DNA of 55,863 bases from Nocardia lijiangensis NBRC 108240. GTDB taxonomy: Bacteria > Actinomycetota > Actinomycetes > Mycobacteriales > Mycobacteriaceae. Location: positions 1-55,863 of the forward strand of contig NZ_BDBP01000073.1 of NCBI RefSeq assembly GCF_001613045.1, written 5' to 3'. The stretch's first letter is position 1. Every line of letters begins with the position of its first letter. Below the pieces are notes generated by a model. It saw only the letters and a list, made by a program, of their open reading frames with translations, was not told where the DNA came from and did not search any database. Below, piece after piece: positions 48,810-55,863 of this stretch. Made by a program: the position numbers and the translations under genes.

Positions 48810-49508
48810 ATGCCGCACCTACGCCGCGAAGACGCCGTCTTCGTGCTCGATCTCGGCGAACCGGATCGGATCGACACCGAGAACCGCTTCACCCCCGAGT
48901 GGATGGACGCCCTCCATGCCTGCCTCGACGAAGTGCAGGCGGCCGACGGGCCGAAGGCTCTGGTCACCACCGGATCCGGGAAGTTCTACTCGAACGGTTT
49001 CGAACCGGAGCGGTTCGCCGGGCCGGATGCCGCCGGCTACCTCCTGGCCGGACAGCGGGTGTTCGAGCGCCTGCTGACGTTCCCCGCGCCGACCGTCGCG
49101 GCGGTCCAGGGGCACGCGTTCGGCGCGGGCGCGATTCTCGCCGTGGCCCACGACGGCCGGGTCATGCGTGGCGACCGCGGCTACTTCTGCCTGCCCGAGA
49201 TCACCCTGCCGCTGGCGCAGTCCGACGACGGCCTCGTCATCCCCGGCGGCATCGCCGACCTGCTGACGGCCCGGCTGCCCGGTCCCGCCGCGCACGAGGC
49301 GATGCTGACCGGTCGGCGCTACGGCGGGCACGACGCACTCGCCGCGGGCATCGTGGAGGCGGTCGAAAAGCACGAGCGGGTGCTGCCGGTCGCGCTGACC
49401 CGGGCGGGCGCGCTCGCAGGCACCGCGGGCCCCGCGCTCGGGGCGATGAAGCGGTGGATGTACCGCGATGTCGTCGCGGCGCTCGGCAAGGTCACGCTGA
49501 CCTGCTGA
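48810..49508 (+). CDS. Enoyl-CoA hydratase/isomerase-family protein
   Basis: A 232-residue crotonase-fold protein. The oxyanion-hole segments are TTGSGKFYSNGFE near 53-65 and AVQGHAFGAGAILAVAHDGRVM near 98-119. FCLPEITLPLA follows as the strand that usually carries a catalytic Glu; here it is E in LPEI, consistent with isomerase or hydratase activity. A short length and the C-terminal MYRDVVAALGKVTL resemble the delta3-delta2-enoyl-CoA isomerase side of the family. ATG 48810 has GGGAG upstream (CCAGGGAGTATTC). Operon partner of the SDR, convergent with pknL. Confidence 0.88.
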   Translation: MPHLRREDAVFVLDLGEPDRIDTENRFTPEWMDALHACLDEVQAADGPKALVTTGSGKFYSNGFEPERFAGPDAAGYLLAGQRVFERLLTFPAPTVAAVQGHAFGAGAILAVAHDGRVMRGDRGYFCLPEITLPLAQSDDGLVIPGGIADLLTARLPGPAAHEAMLTGRRYGGHDALAAGIVEAVEKHERVLPVALTRAGALAGTAGPALGAMKRWMYRDVVAALGKVTLTC

Positions 49509-49517
49509 GCGCGCCGG

Positions 49518-51494
49518 TCAGGGCAGTGCGGTGAGGGTGACGGTGCTGCCCGGCTGGACCTTGGCCGCCGCGCCGGGGCTCTGGCCGATGACCACGGAGC
49601 CGTCCGACGGGGTCAGTTGCTGGACCTGGACGCGCAGGCCGAGGCTCTCCAGCTTCTGGCGCGCCTCGCCGACACTGTCGCCGACCAGGAAGGGCAGTTT
49701 GACGGCGTTGGAGACGATCAGCGTAATGCCCTCGCCGGAGTTCACCGTGCTGCCTGCGGCCGGGTCGGTGCCGATCACCTGGTCGGCCTCGATGGCCTTG
49801 TCGTATTCGGCGCGGGTCTCGCGGACCTTGATGCCCGCGGCGGTGAGCGCCTGCACGGCTTCCTCGGTCGTCTTGCCGCGCACATCAGGGACCTTCACCG
49901 GCTGCGCGCCGTTGCTGCGGAAGACCTTGACCTGCCCGCCCATGGGCAGCACGATCCCCGGCGCGGGCTCGACCTTCGCGACGGAACCCTTGGGCGCCTG
50001 GCTGCCGACCTCTCCTGCGTCGATCGGCTGGAGTCCGGCGTCCTTGATGAGCTGATTCACCTTGCGCACGTCGTCGCCGGGCTTGATGTCGGGCACCCGG
50101 GGCTTGCCGCTGGAGACCAGCACCGACACCGTCGTGCCCTTGGTCACCTTCGAGCCCGCCGACGGGTCGCTGCCGACCACGCCGCCGACCGGGATGGTGT
50201 CCGAGGCCTTCTGTCTGATCTCGGTCTCGAAGCCCGCCTCGCGCAGTGCCGCGGTCGCCTGCTCGCTGCTCAGCCCGGCGATCGGGGGTATCGCCTCGTA
50301 GCGGCCGACGCCGAGCCACCAGCCGGCGACACCGACGATCAGGGTGAGGACGGCGACGATCGCGACCCAGATCAGGGTCGTCCTGCGCGACTTGCGGCGG
50401 TCGTCGTCGAAGGGCTGGAACGGCGGCTGACGCAGGCCGGCCGCTTGCGGATCGTGGCCGGTCGGCGGCCCGTAGTCCCCGTGCTGCCCGTACTCCCCGG
50501 ACGGTCCATAGTCGGGCACCCGCGGTCGCTGCGCGGTGACCACCTTGGTGTGCTGCGTCGGCTGCGGTGTGTGCGGGTCCGGCGCGGGTCGGCCCAGATC
50601 GGGCGCGGCGCGGAAACTGGCGCTCAGATGCCCGGCCGACTCCCGTGGCGCGGGCACCCGGTAAGGCGGCAGGCTCAGCGCGGCCGCGATCGAGCGCAGT
50701 TCCGCGGCCATCTCGTTGGCGTCGGCGAAACGGTGCGCGGGCTCCCTGTTGGTCGCGCGTGCGATCAGCTCGTCGAACTCCGGCGGCACGCCCGCGATGA
50801 ACTGGCTGGGGCTCGGCACATCGTTCTCGATGCGCTGGTACGCCACCGACAGCGAGGTGTCGCCGATGAAAGGGACGCGGCCGGTGAGCATTTCGAAGAT
50901 CAGCACGCCGAACGCGTACACGTCGCTGCGCGAGTCGGCGGTGCCGCTGGTCACCTGCTCGGGAGACAGGTAGGCCGCGGTGCCGAGGATGACGCTCGCC
51001 GAGGTGGTCGTCGCGGCCGCCACGGCGCGCACCAGGCCGAAGTCGGCGATCTTCACCTCGCCTGCATCGGAGATGAGCACGTTCTCCGGCTTGACGTCCC
51101 GGTGCACCAAGCCCGCCGAGTGCGCCACGCCGATGGCGGCGAGCACCGGTTCGGCCACGGCCCGCACGGCGTGCGGCGGCATCGGCCCGCGTTCGCGCAG
51201 TAGCTCGCGCAGCGTGCCGCCCTCGACCAGCTCCATGATCAGGAACGGGTGGTCGCCGTCCACGCCCTGGTCGTACACCGCCACCAGCCCGGGATGCTTG
51301 AGCTTGGCGACGGCGCGGGCCTCGAACTCGAATCGGGAGAGGAACTGCGGGTCGGCGGCGAACTTGGGGTCCATCACCTTGATCGCGACCGGGCGGTCCA
51401 GGCGGGTGTCCTCGCCGCGGAAGACCATCGACATCCCGCCCCGAGCGATCGGCGCGTCAATCCGGTAGCGCCCTTCCAGCATCTGCCCGATCAA
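49518..51494 (-). CDS. pknL: Ser/Thr protein kinase PknL with four PASTA domains
   Basis: About 658 residues. Kinase domain to about residue 270: GRYRIDAPIARGGMSMVFRGED (Gly loop), VAIKVMD (Lys), VHRDVKPENVL (catalytic loop), IADFGLVRA, YLSPEQ. A disordered Pro/Gly-rich juxtamembrane region follows, then one helix (TLIWVAIVAVLTLIVGVAGWWLGV) and four extracellular PASTA repeats (each with a GxxSxEAxxxLxxAG-type start), ending QPGSTVTLTALP. TTG 51492-51494 is favoured because CGGAGGA ends six bases upstream; GTG 51525-51527 gives 11 more residues but its GAGGG abuts the start. The sensor would read muropeptides or lipid II. Divergent from its HTH partner. Confidence 0.92.
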   Translation of the reverse strand: MIGQMLEGRYRIDAPIARGGMSMVFRGEDTRLDRPVAIKVMDPKFAADPQFLSRFEFEARAVAKLKHPGLVAVYDQGVDGDHPFLIMELVEGGTLRELLRERGPMPPHAVRAVAEPVLAAIGVAHSAGLVHRDVKPENVLISDAGEVKIADFGLVRAVAAATTTSASVILGTAAYLSPEQVTSGTADSRSDVYAFGVLIFEMLTGRVPFIGDTSLSVAYQRIENDVPSPSQFIAGVPPEFDELIARATNREPAHRFADANEMAAELRSIAAALSLPPYRVPAPRESAGHLSASFRAAPDLGRPAPDPHTPQPTQHTKVVTAQRPRVPDYGPSGEYGQHGDYGPPTGHDPQAAGLRQPPFQPFDDDRRKSRRTTLIWVAIVAVLTLIVGVAGWWLGVGRYEAIPPIAGLSSEQATAALREAGFETEIRQKASDTIPVGGVVGSDPSAGSKVTKGTTVSVLVSSGKPRVPDIKPGDDVRKVNQLIKDAGLQPIDAGEVGSQAPKGSVAKVEPAPGIVLPMGGQVKVFRSNGAQPVKVPDVRGKTTEEAVQALTAAGIKVRETRAEYDKAIEADQVIGTDPAAGSTVNSGEGITLIVSNAVKLPFLVGDSVGEARQKLESLGLRVQVQQLTPSDGSVVIGQSPGAAAKVQPGSTVTLTALP

Positions 51495-51661
51495 GTGATG
51501 TCCTCCGACTTTCACAAAAGTGCTCACCCCTCGCTTGTCACGCGAACAGCGACAGGCCGCCCCGTGCGGCCCCCACGATCGTAACTGTGCCTGGCGGCCG
51601 AACCGGTCTGTCGCCCGGGTGTCACACGACGCGCGCCGCCCTACCGTCTACCGTTGTGCGG

Positions 51662-52030
51662 GTGAGTGCATTTCCCTGTAGCGAGGATGTTCTTCCGGAG
51701 TCCGTGGCGATGCTGCCGCTGCCCGAGGTGGCCGACCGGCTCGGGATCGTGGTGACGCGGGTGCATCAGATGCTGCGTGACCATCAACTTCTCGCCGTGC
51801 GCCGCAATGGCGTGGCGAACGTCCCGGAGGTCTTCTTCGACGACACCGGCGCGGTCGCCAAGCACCTGCCCGGGCTGATCACCGTCATGAAGGACGCCAA
51901 GTACACCGACGAGGAGATCCTCGAATGGATCTTCACCGACGACGCCAGCCTCCCCGGCAAACCCATCGACGCCCTGCACGGCCCCCTCGCCCGCGAGGTG
52001 CTTCGCCGCGCCGCGGCCGATCCCTTCTGA
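51662..52030 (+). CDS. HTH DNA-binding protein, Rv2175c type (PknL partner)
   Basis: A 122-residue protein. A winged-HTH segment is visible in MLPLPEVADRLGIVVTRVHQMLRDHQLLAVRRNGVANVPEVFF, about 16-59. The C-terminal part (LPGLITVMKDAKYTDEEILEWIFTDD) is typical. In M. tuberculosis the equivalent protein binds DNA and is phosphorylated by PknL on an N-terminal Thr; here the short N-terminus MSAFPCSEDVLPES has Ser residues but no Thr, so the phosphosite differs. GTG 51662 lies seven bases after TACCGT (51649-51654), suggesting a leaderless mRNA. Divergent from pknL; its stop is followed by a 16-bp hairpin. Confidence 0.9.
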   Translation: MSAFPCSEDVLPESVAMLPLPEVADRLGIVVTRVHQMLRDHQLLAVRRNGVANVPEVFFDDTGAVAKHLPGLITVMKDAKYTDEEILEWIFTDDASLPGKPIDALHGPLAREVLRRAAADPF

Positions 52031-52047
52031 ACACCACACAGAGTTTG

Positions 52048-52082
52048 CGCGCCTCGCAGAGCCGATGGCTCTGTGAGGCGCG
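52048..52082. terminator. 16-bp-stem terminator
   Basis: Arms 52048-52063 (beginning CGCGCCTCGCAG) and 52067-52082 pair throughout with one G-T, closing a GAT loop. It lies between the convergent HTH gene and crtB, and resembles the hairpin at 24863. Confidence 0.88.
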
Positions 52083-52098
52083 TGGAGGGTTTGTGGGA

Positions 52099-53301
52099 TC
52101 ACCCACGCCTTGTGGTCAGTGTGCTTGTCAGCAGTTCGCCGCTTGCGATGAGCAAGCGCCGCGAGGTCGGCACTACCGCTCGGCTCCGGAAGACCGCGTA
52201 CCCGGTTTCCTCCACTCGGTCGAGGATTTCCGCGTAGAGCGCGCTCGCCGCGCGGATTGCCGGGCGGACCCGGGGGTGTAGCAGGTCGATTCCGGGATCG
52301 GCGGCCCGATAGAGGTCGCGGTTGATCGCGATCAGGTGGGCCAGCGCGCGGCGTACCCGCGGATCGGTGTGGCCGGTGCGGCGGCAGTGGACGAGCAGGT
52401 CGTCGTCCACACCGAAGGCCGACAGGTGGTCGGCGGGCAGGTAGACGCGCCCGCGGTCGAGATCCTCGCCGACATCGCGCAGGAAGTTGGTGAGCTGGAA
52501 CGCTTCACCCAGCGCGGCGGCCGCGGGTTCGGCGTCGGCCCGCGGCGCGACGGTGCCGAGCACGGGAAGCAGTTGCAGGCCGATGGCCGCGGCCGATCCG
52601 CGCATGTACTCGCGCAGCTCGGCCATCGTGGCGTAGCGGTCGCGGAAGCAGGGGGTGGCCGGGACGTCCATGCGCATGGAGTCCAGGAAGGTCCAGAAGT
52701 GCGCCGGATCGATGTCGTAGCGACCGACGGTATCGGCGAGCGCGGTCAAGACCTGGGCGCGTCGCAGCGGAACCGGTCCCGCGGATGCGGCCTGCGGCGC
52801 GAATGCGCCCTGTTCGAGGACCACTCGCAGTTGCTTCTCGATCAGATCGAGTTCGCCGGCGGGGCCGTGCTCGGGCGTGCGCCGGGAATCCGGCGATGTG
52901 GAGCCTGCCGCCGCGTCGGATCCGTGCGATGCCCCCGCCGAACTCGCGCGCGTGTCCTGGTGCGGCGTCCCTTCGGGGCTCGGCTGCCATCCATGACCGG
53001 CATCCGCGTGGTCGACGATGTCGTCCACCATCCGAGCGAACGCGTAGAGCGCGTGCACCGCCGGTCTTCGGGGTGCCGACAACAGCCTGGTCGCGAGGAA
53101 ATACGTGCGGCCGTGCTCCGCGGCGATCGCCCGGCACACGCGGTAGGCGGAGGCGAGGAGTATCTCCTCTTCCGCTCCGGTCATGCGTGGAGCTGTGGAC
53201 GGGTTGTGTCCGGCTGCGTCTGCGTCCGGACGAGGAACGAGGAACGGACTTCGTCGCGATGCGCCTGCCAGCTCAGGTTCGCCGGGTCTCGCGGCGCTCA
53301 T
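52099..53301 (-). CDS. crtB: Phytoene synthase (squalene/phytoene synthase family)
   Basis: A 400-residue protein; ATG 53299-53301 overlaps the mptA stop by four bases. A second ATG at 53184 (MTGAEEEILLASAYRVCR) would give 361 residues and remove a disordered leader. The first Asp-rich motif is D93-D-I-V-D97 (YAFARMVDDIVDHAD); the second is FLRDVGEDLDRGRVYLP near 290. R in ATRLLSAPRRPAVHALY and the C-terminal helices complete the family. It condenses two GGPP into phytoene. A 50-residue low-complexity insertion (about 98-150, Ser/Gly/Asp/His-rich) follows the first motif and looks like a lineage-specific loop. Last gene of crtI-like, mptA, crtB. Confidence 0.9.
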   Translation of the reverse strand: MSAARPGEPELAGASRRSPFLVPRPDADAAGHNPSTAPRMTGAEEEILLASAYRVCRAIAAEHGRTYFLATRLLSAPRRPAVHALYAFARMVDDIVDHADAGHGWQPSPEGTPHQDTRASSAGASHGSDAAAGSTSPDSRRTPEHGPAGELDLIEKQLRVVLEQGAFAPQAASAGPVPLRRAQVLTALADTVGRYDIDPAHFWTFLDSMRMDVPATPCFRDRYATMAELREYMRGSAAAIGLQLLPVLGTVAPRADAEPAAAALGEAFQLTNFLRDVGEDLDRGRVYLPADHLSAFGVDDDLLVHCRRTGHTDPRVRRALAHLIAINRDLYRAADPGIDLLHPRVRPAIRAASALYAEILDRVEETGYAVFRSRAVVPTSRRLLIASGELLTSTLTTRRG

Positions 53302-55064
53302 GGACGCGAAGCGGTGGCCGCGACGTCGACGCGCGGGGCTTCCACCTGCGGCGGCGTGGCGCGCAATCGCAACGGGTCCACCGTGCGCAACGCGAGCGCG
53401 GCGACCACTGCGGCGAAGGTCGCCGCCGCCACGTGCCAGAAGTTGTAGAGGCCGATCGAGCCGTCGGGCTGGAACACCAGCATCAGCCAGGTGCATAGGC
53501 CGACCAGCACCATGAGTGTCGTGGTCGACAGCGCGAAGGCGGCGGCCAGCGCCAGCGGCCACGAGTAGTACCAGGGCAGCGCGGCGGGGGAGAGGATCAC
53601 GATGCCGACGAACGCGATGAGGATGCCGAACACCGCTTCGCGCTCGCTGTGCCGGAACCGCCACCAGGTCCACACCAGCACCGCCACCAGCGCCAGGGCG
53701 CACAGCGCGCGGGTGACGGTGAGTACCGACTCCATGCGCAGCGGGGTGATCCAGGTGGTGGCGTGCGCCATGATGGTCGGCAGCGAGAGCCAGTTGATGA
53801 TCTTCTTCGAGCCCGACAGCGCGGTCAGCCAGCCGATGCCGACGCCCGCGATGGCCGAGGCCGCGACGAAGACCACCGCGAACACGCTCAGCCCGAGCCC
53901 GGCGATCTTGGCGAACGTCATGGCCGGGTGCGGCATGTCCGGGCCCGCTTTCGCGGCGTCCGGAGCGCCGTTCGCGGGAGTCGAGTTCGGATCCGGCGGT
54001 GCGCTCGGGTCCGCGGCCGCGCGTTCGGCCGCGCGACGCTCCCGCTCGTGCAGCATCCAGATCCACACCAAGAACGGCAGCGCGATGCCCGCGGTGGCCT
54101 TGATCGCCACGCCGATGGCGACGACCACGATGCCCGCCACGTGGTGGCGCTCCAGCACCAGCGCGATGCCCGCGCACATCAGGCCGACCATCAGCATCTC
54201 GTTGTGCACGCCGCCGATGAGATGGATGAGCACCAGCGGGTTGAGCACCGCGAGCCACAGCGCGACCGTCGGCTTGCCGCCGAGGTGTTTGGTCAGGTAC
54301 GGGACCGCCCACATCATCAGCGCGAGGCCGGGCAGCATCACCAGCCGCAGCGCGATGGTGCCCGCGACCACGTTCTCACCGGTGATCGCGGTGATGGCGC
54401 GGCCGAGCAACAGGAACACCGGGCCGTACGGCGCGGTGGTGGTGGTCCAGACCGGGCTCACATTGTCCAGCAGCACACCGGGATTCGCGACGGGACCGAC
54501 CTGGTAGGGGTCGAAGCCGTCGCGCAGCAGCGCGCCCTGGGCCAGGTAGGAGTACGCGTCGCGGCTGAACATCGGCACCGCGAAGAGCAGTGGGAAGATC
54601 CAGATTCCGACGATCGCGCGTAGCTCGTTGAGCGTCACCGCCGCGCCCGCCCGGTTGCCGAGCCCGAGTGTGGTGCGGCCGAGGCGAACCCACGCGGTGA
54701 TCATCAGCAGCACGCCGACCCAGATGAGCATGCTCGACAGCGCGTAGCCGTGCCCGAACCGCAGCCAGGACAGGTTCATCGCCTCGAGCAGCGGATCGCG
54801 CTGGCGCACGCTGCCCGCGCCGAGCCCGCCGAAGGTGATCATCACCGCACCGAAGAAGCCGAGCAGCGCGGCGTGGCCCTCGGGGCTGCGCGCGAAGTCG
54901 GCGTAGGTCTGCATCCGGTCCCGGAAGCTCATCCGGTCGGCGCCGTCGGCGAGGGATCGTGGTGCGCTGGACCCCGGGGTGCTCGAGGTGCTGGTGCGAC
55001 TCGGCACGTGGGCGGCGGTATCGGTCGACGGTGCGGCTGCGGCGCTCGTGTCGGCGGGATGCAT
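53298..55064 (-). CDS. mptA: Alpha-(1->6) mannopyranosyltransferase MptA (GT-C)
   Basis: A 588-residue polytopic membrane protein. After a Ser/Thr/Ala-rich leader, about a dozen hydrophobic helices follow. The catalytic GT-C acid motif is in PMFSRDAYSYLAQGALLRDG near residue 160-180 (first extracytoplasmic loop; conserved D). The sequence VLNPLVLIHLIGGVHNEMLMVGL near 265 and LPWYYSWPLALAAAFAL near 490 are family landmarks. An Ala/Pro-rich cytosolic loop (about 335-375) is variable. It uses polyprenyl-phosphomannose to build the lipomannan backbone (Rv2174). ATG 55062-55064. It sits between two carotenoid-type genes and overlaps crtB by four bases. Confidence 0.92.
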   Translation of the reverse strand: MHPADTSAAAAPSTDTAAHVPSRTSTSSTPGSSAPRSLADGADRMSFRDRMQTYADFARSPEGHAALLGFFGAVMITFGGLGAGSVRQRDPLLEAMNLSWLRFGHGYALSSMLIWVGVLLMITAWVRLGRTTLGLGNRAGAAVTLNELRAIVGIWIFPLLFAVPMFSRDAYSYLAQGALLRDGFDPYQVGPVANPGVLLDNVSPVWTTTTAPYGPVFLLLGRAITAITGENVVAGTIALRLVMLPGLALMMWAVPYLTKHLGGKPTVALWLAVLNPLVLIHLIGGVHNEMLMVGLMCAGIALVLERHHVAGIVVVAIGVAIKATAGIALPFLVWIWMLHERERRAAERAAADPSAPPDPNSTPANGAPDAAKAGPDMPHPAMTFAKIAGLGLSVFAVVFVAASAIAGVGIGWLTALSGSKKIINWLSLPTIMAHATTWITPLRMESVLTVTRALCALALVAVLVWTWWRFRHSEREAVFGILIAFVGIVILSPAALPWYYSWPLALAAAFALSTTTLMVLVGLCTWLMLVFQPDGSIGLYNFWHVAAATFAAVVAALALRTVDPLRLRATPPQVEAPRVDVAATASRP

Positions 55065-55148
55065 GTGGTGTCGGTCCCCCCGGCAAGGTCGGCGGTCGCA
55101 ACCGCGAGCGAATAGGTCGGCGATCAGTTTAATGGTTCGCGGAGAACA

Positions 55149-55863
55149 CTATCCCGCTGGTACGCGCGGTTCATCCCGAGTATCGGCCGGTGCGCCGGTA
55201 ATGCGGTTTGCCGCCAGTTTCCCCGAGAGCAGCGCGGTCGGCACTCCGACGCCCGGCGTGGTGCCGCAACCGGCGATAACCACGTTGTCGCTGAACTTGG
55301 GGAAATTGCGCGGTCGAAAAGGTCCGGTTTGCCGGAACAGATGCGCGACGGAGAACGGCGTGCCCGCGATCATGCCCTGATCGCGCCAGGTCTGCGGGGT
55401 GTCCAGATGGTCGACGGTGAAGTGCTCGGCGATCCCGCGGTAGCCGCGCGCCTCCAGCACGGCGAGCAGCTCGCGCAGGTAGGGGCGGGCCAGCCGGTCC
55501 CAGTCGAGCGGGGCGCTCGCCAGATTGGGGCAGGGCGCGAGCAGCGAGAACGGCTCGTGGCGGCCGTCGGGTCGATCGATGTAGAGCCCGGGATCGGTCA
55601 GCGCGGGGCGGGTCAGCAGCAGCGAGGGATCGCGCATCAGCCGCCCGCGCGCGGTGAGCCGCCCGCCACGGCGCGGTGCGGCGGCGATCTCGTCGAAGGT
55701 GGTGTCCCACGCCGCGCCGAACTCGATGGTGTGGTGCGCCTGCACCGGCCAGGCCGCGGCGATCTCGGCGGGCACGGTGCCGTGCGCGACCACCGCCGAC
55801 GGCGCGGCTCGCAGCCCGCGCCTGCGCCGGCCGCCGAAGCGCTCGATCGAGCCGAGGTCCGCG
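55149..55863 (-). CDS. crtI: Phytoene desaturase/CrtI-like FAD oxidoreductase, C-terminal part
   Basis: Only the 3' 238 codons are in the window; the gene continues past the right edge. The visible part includes substrate-domain strands (AHHTIEFGAAWDTTFDEIAAAPRRGGRL), DPSLLLTRPALTDPGL, SLLAPCPNLASAPLDW, the His-containing EHFTVDHLDTPQTW, and the terminal FAD motif VVIAGCGTTPGVGVPTALLSGKLAANRI. This pattern is typical of the CrtI family (phytoene desaturase/isomerase). With crtB two genes downstream it forms a carotenoid locus; a GGPP synthase probably lies beyond the edge. The 84-bp gap to mptA has no terminator, so one operon is likely. Confidence 0.9.
   Translation of the reverse strand, partial: ADLGSIERFGGRRRRGLRAAPSAVVAHGTVPAEIAAAWPVQAHHTIEFGAAWDTTFDEIAAAPRRGGRLTARGRLMRDPSLLLTRPALTDPGLYIDRPDGRHEPFSLLAPCPNLASAPLDWDRLARPYLRELLAVLEARGYRGIAEHFTVDHLDTPQTWRDQGMIAGTPFSVAHLFRQTGPFRPRNFPKFSDNVVIAGCGTTPGVGVPTALLSGKLAANRITGAPADTRDEPRVPAG

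Overview
This window is a high-GC, gene-dense stretch of chromosome from a mycolic-acid actinomycete, most likely Nocardia. Many coding regions start with GTG, third codon positions are almost all G or C, and the gene content matches, from memory, the Mycobacterium tuberculosis interval around Rv2174 to Rv2215. It carries an aa3-bc1 respiratory supercomplex, LAM/PIM mannosyltransferases, NlpC/P60 hydrolases, PknL, AdoK and the fused exonuclease/GIY-YIG protein. I see no tRNA, rRNA, CRISPR array, transposase or prophage. Species is not determined.

Layout, left to right. (1) 1-16.1 kb: the 5' end of sucB, a small hypothetical gene, pepA, a TetR-GNAT divergent pair with a clear palindromic operator, gcvT, ilvE, a metallo-beta-lactamase-fold hydrolase, the cobalamin genes cobU, cobT and cobS, a GlxA-type AraC regulator, a short membrane ORF, a DUF3043 protein, an IscA/ErpA-type Fe-S carrier, adenosine kinase and asnB. 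(2) 16.5-18.1 kb: ctaC-ctaF, ending in a strong terminator. (3) 18.1-25.6 kb: genes not in my memory of the M. tuberculosis locus: an SDR with degenerate motifs paired with an FAD oxidase, a PhoD phosphatase, an ABC1/UbiB kinase, a Spo0M protein and a TrpF. (4) 25.7-32.3 kb: an envelope-type module with an acyltransferase, a ROK kinase, a CxxCPxC protein with a large tandem-repeat tail, an ArsA-like ATPase, two SRPBCC proteins and the PIM mannosyltransferase PimB'. (5) 32.4-40 kb: an anchored gluzincin peptidase, two NlpC/P60 proteins, a DnaQ/GIY-YIG fusion, a stand-alone Lrp sensor domain, a small secreted protein, trpD and a hypothetical gene. (6) 40.2-44.6 kb: the ctaE-qcrC-qcrA-qcrB operon. 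(7) 44.8-55.9 kb: an MT0933-type antitoxin-like protein, an Rv2179c-type exoribonuclease, class II DAHP synthase, a MarR-SDR-enoyl-CoA hydratase locus, pknL with PASTA domains and its HTH partner, then crtB, mptA and a crtI-like gene read leftward.

The clearest functional theme is the cell envelope. PimB', MptA, two peptidoglycan hydrolases, PknL, the acyltransferase and the ATPase/SRPBCC module are all in one region with aerobic respiration genes. Relative to M. tuberculosis, the Rv2182c-Rv2196 block appears inverted between ctaF and Rv2179c.

Most notable sequence-level observations: the ArsA-like ATPase has its Walker A motif upstream of every ATG, GTG or TTG in frame, so a CTG start coupled to the upstream stop is likely. 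The Rv2179c-type gene also has CTG, behind a good Shine-Dalgarno sequence, where the family starts with Met. An 80-residue higher-order repeat sits in the CxxCPxC protein. A 20 + 10 bp nested inverted repeat lies near 30.6 kb. Paired operator-like sites lie in front of the MarR locus, and GTnAC-N6-GTAAC MtrA-like boxes lie in front of the NlpC/P60 genes. All family assignments come from reading motifs and context; no database search was run.
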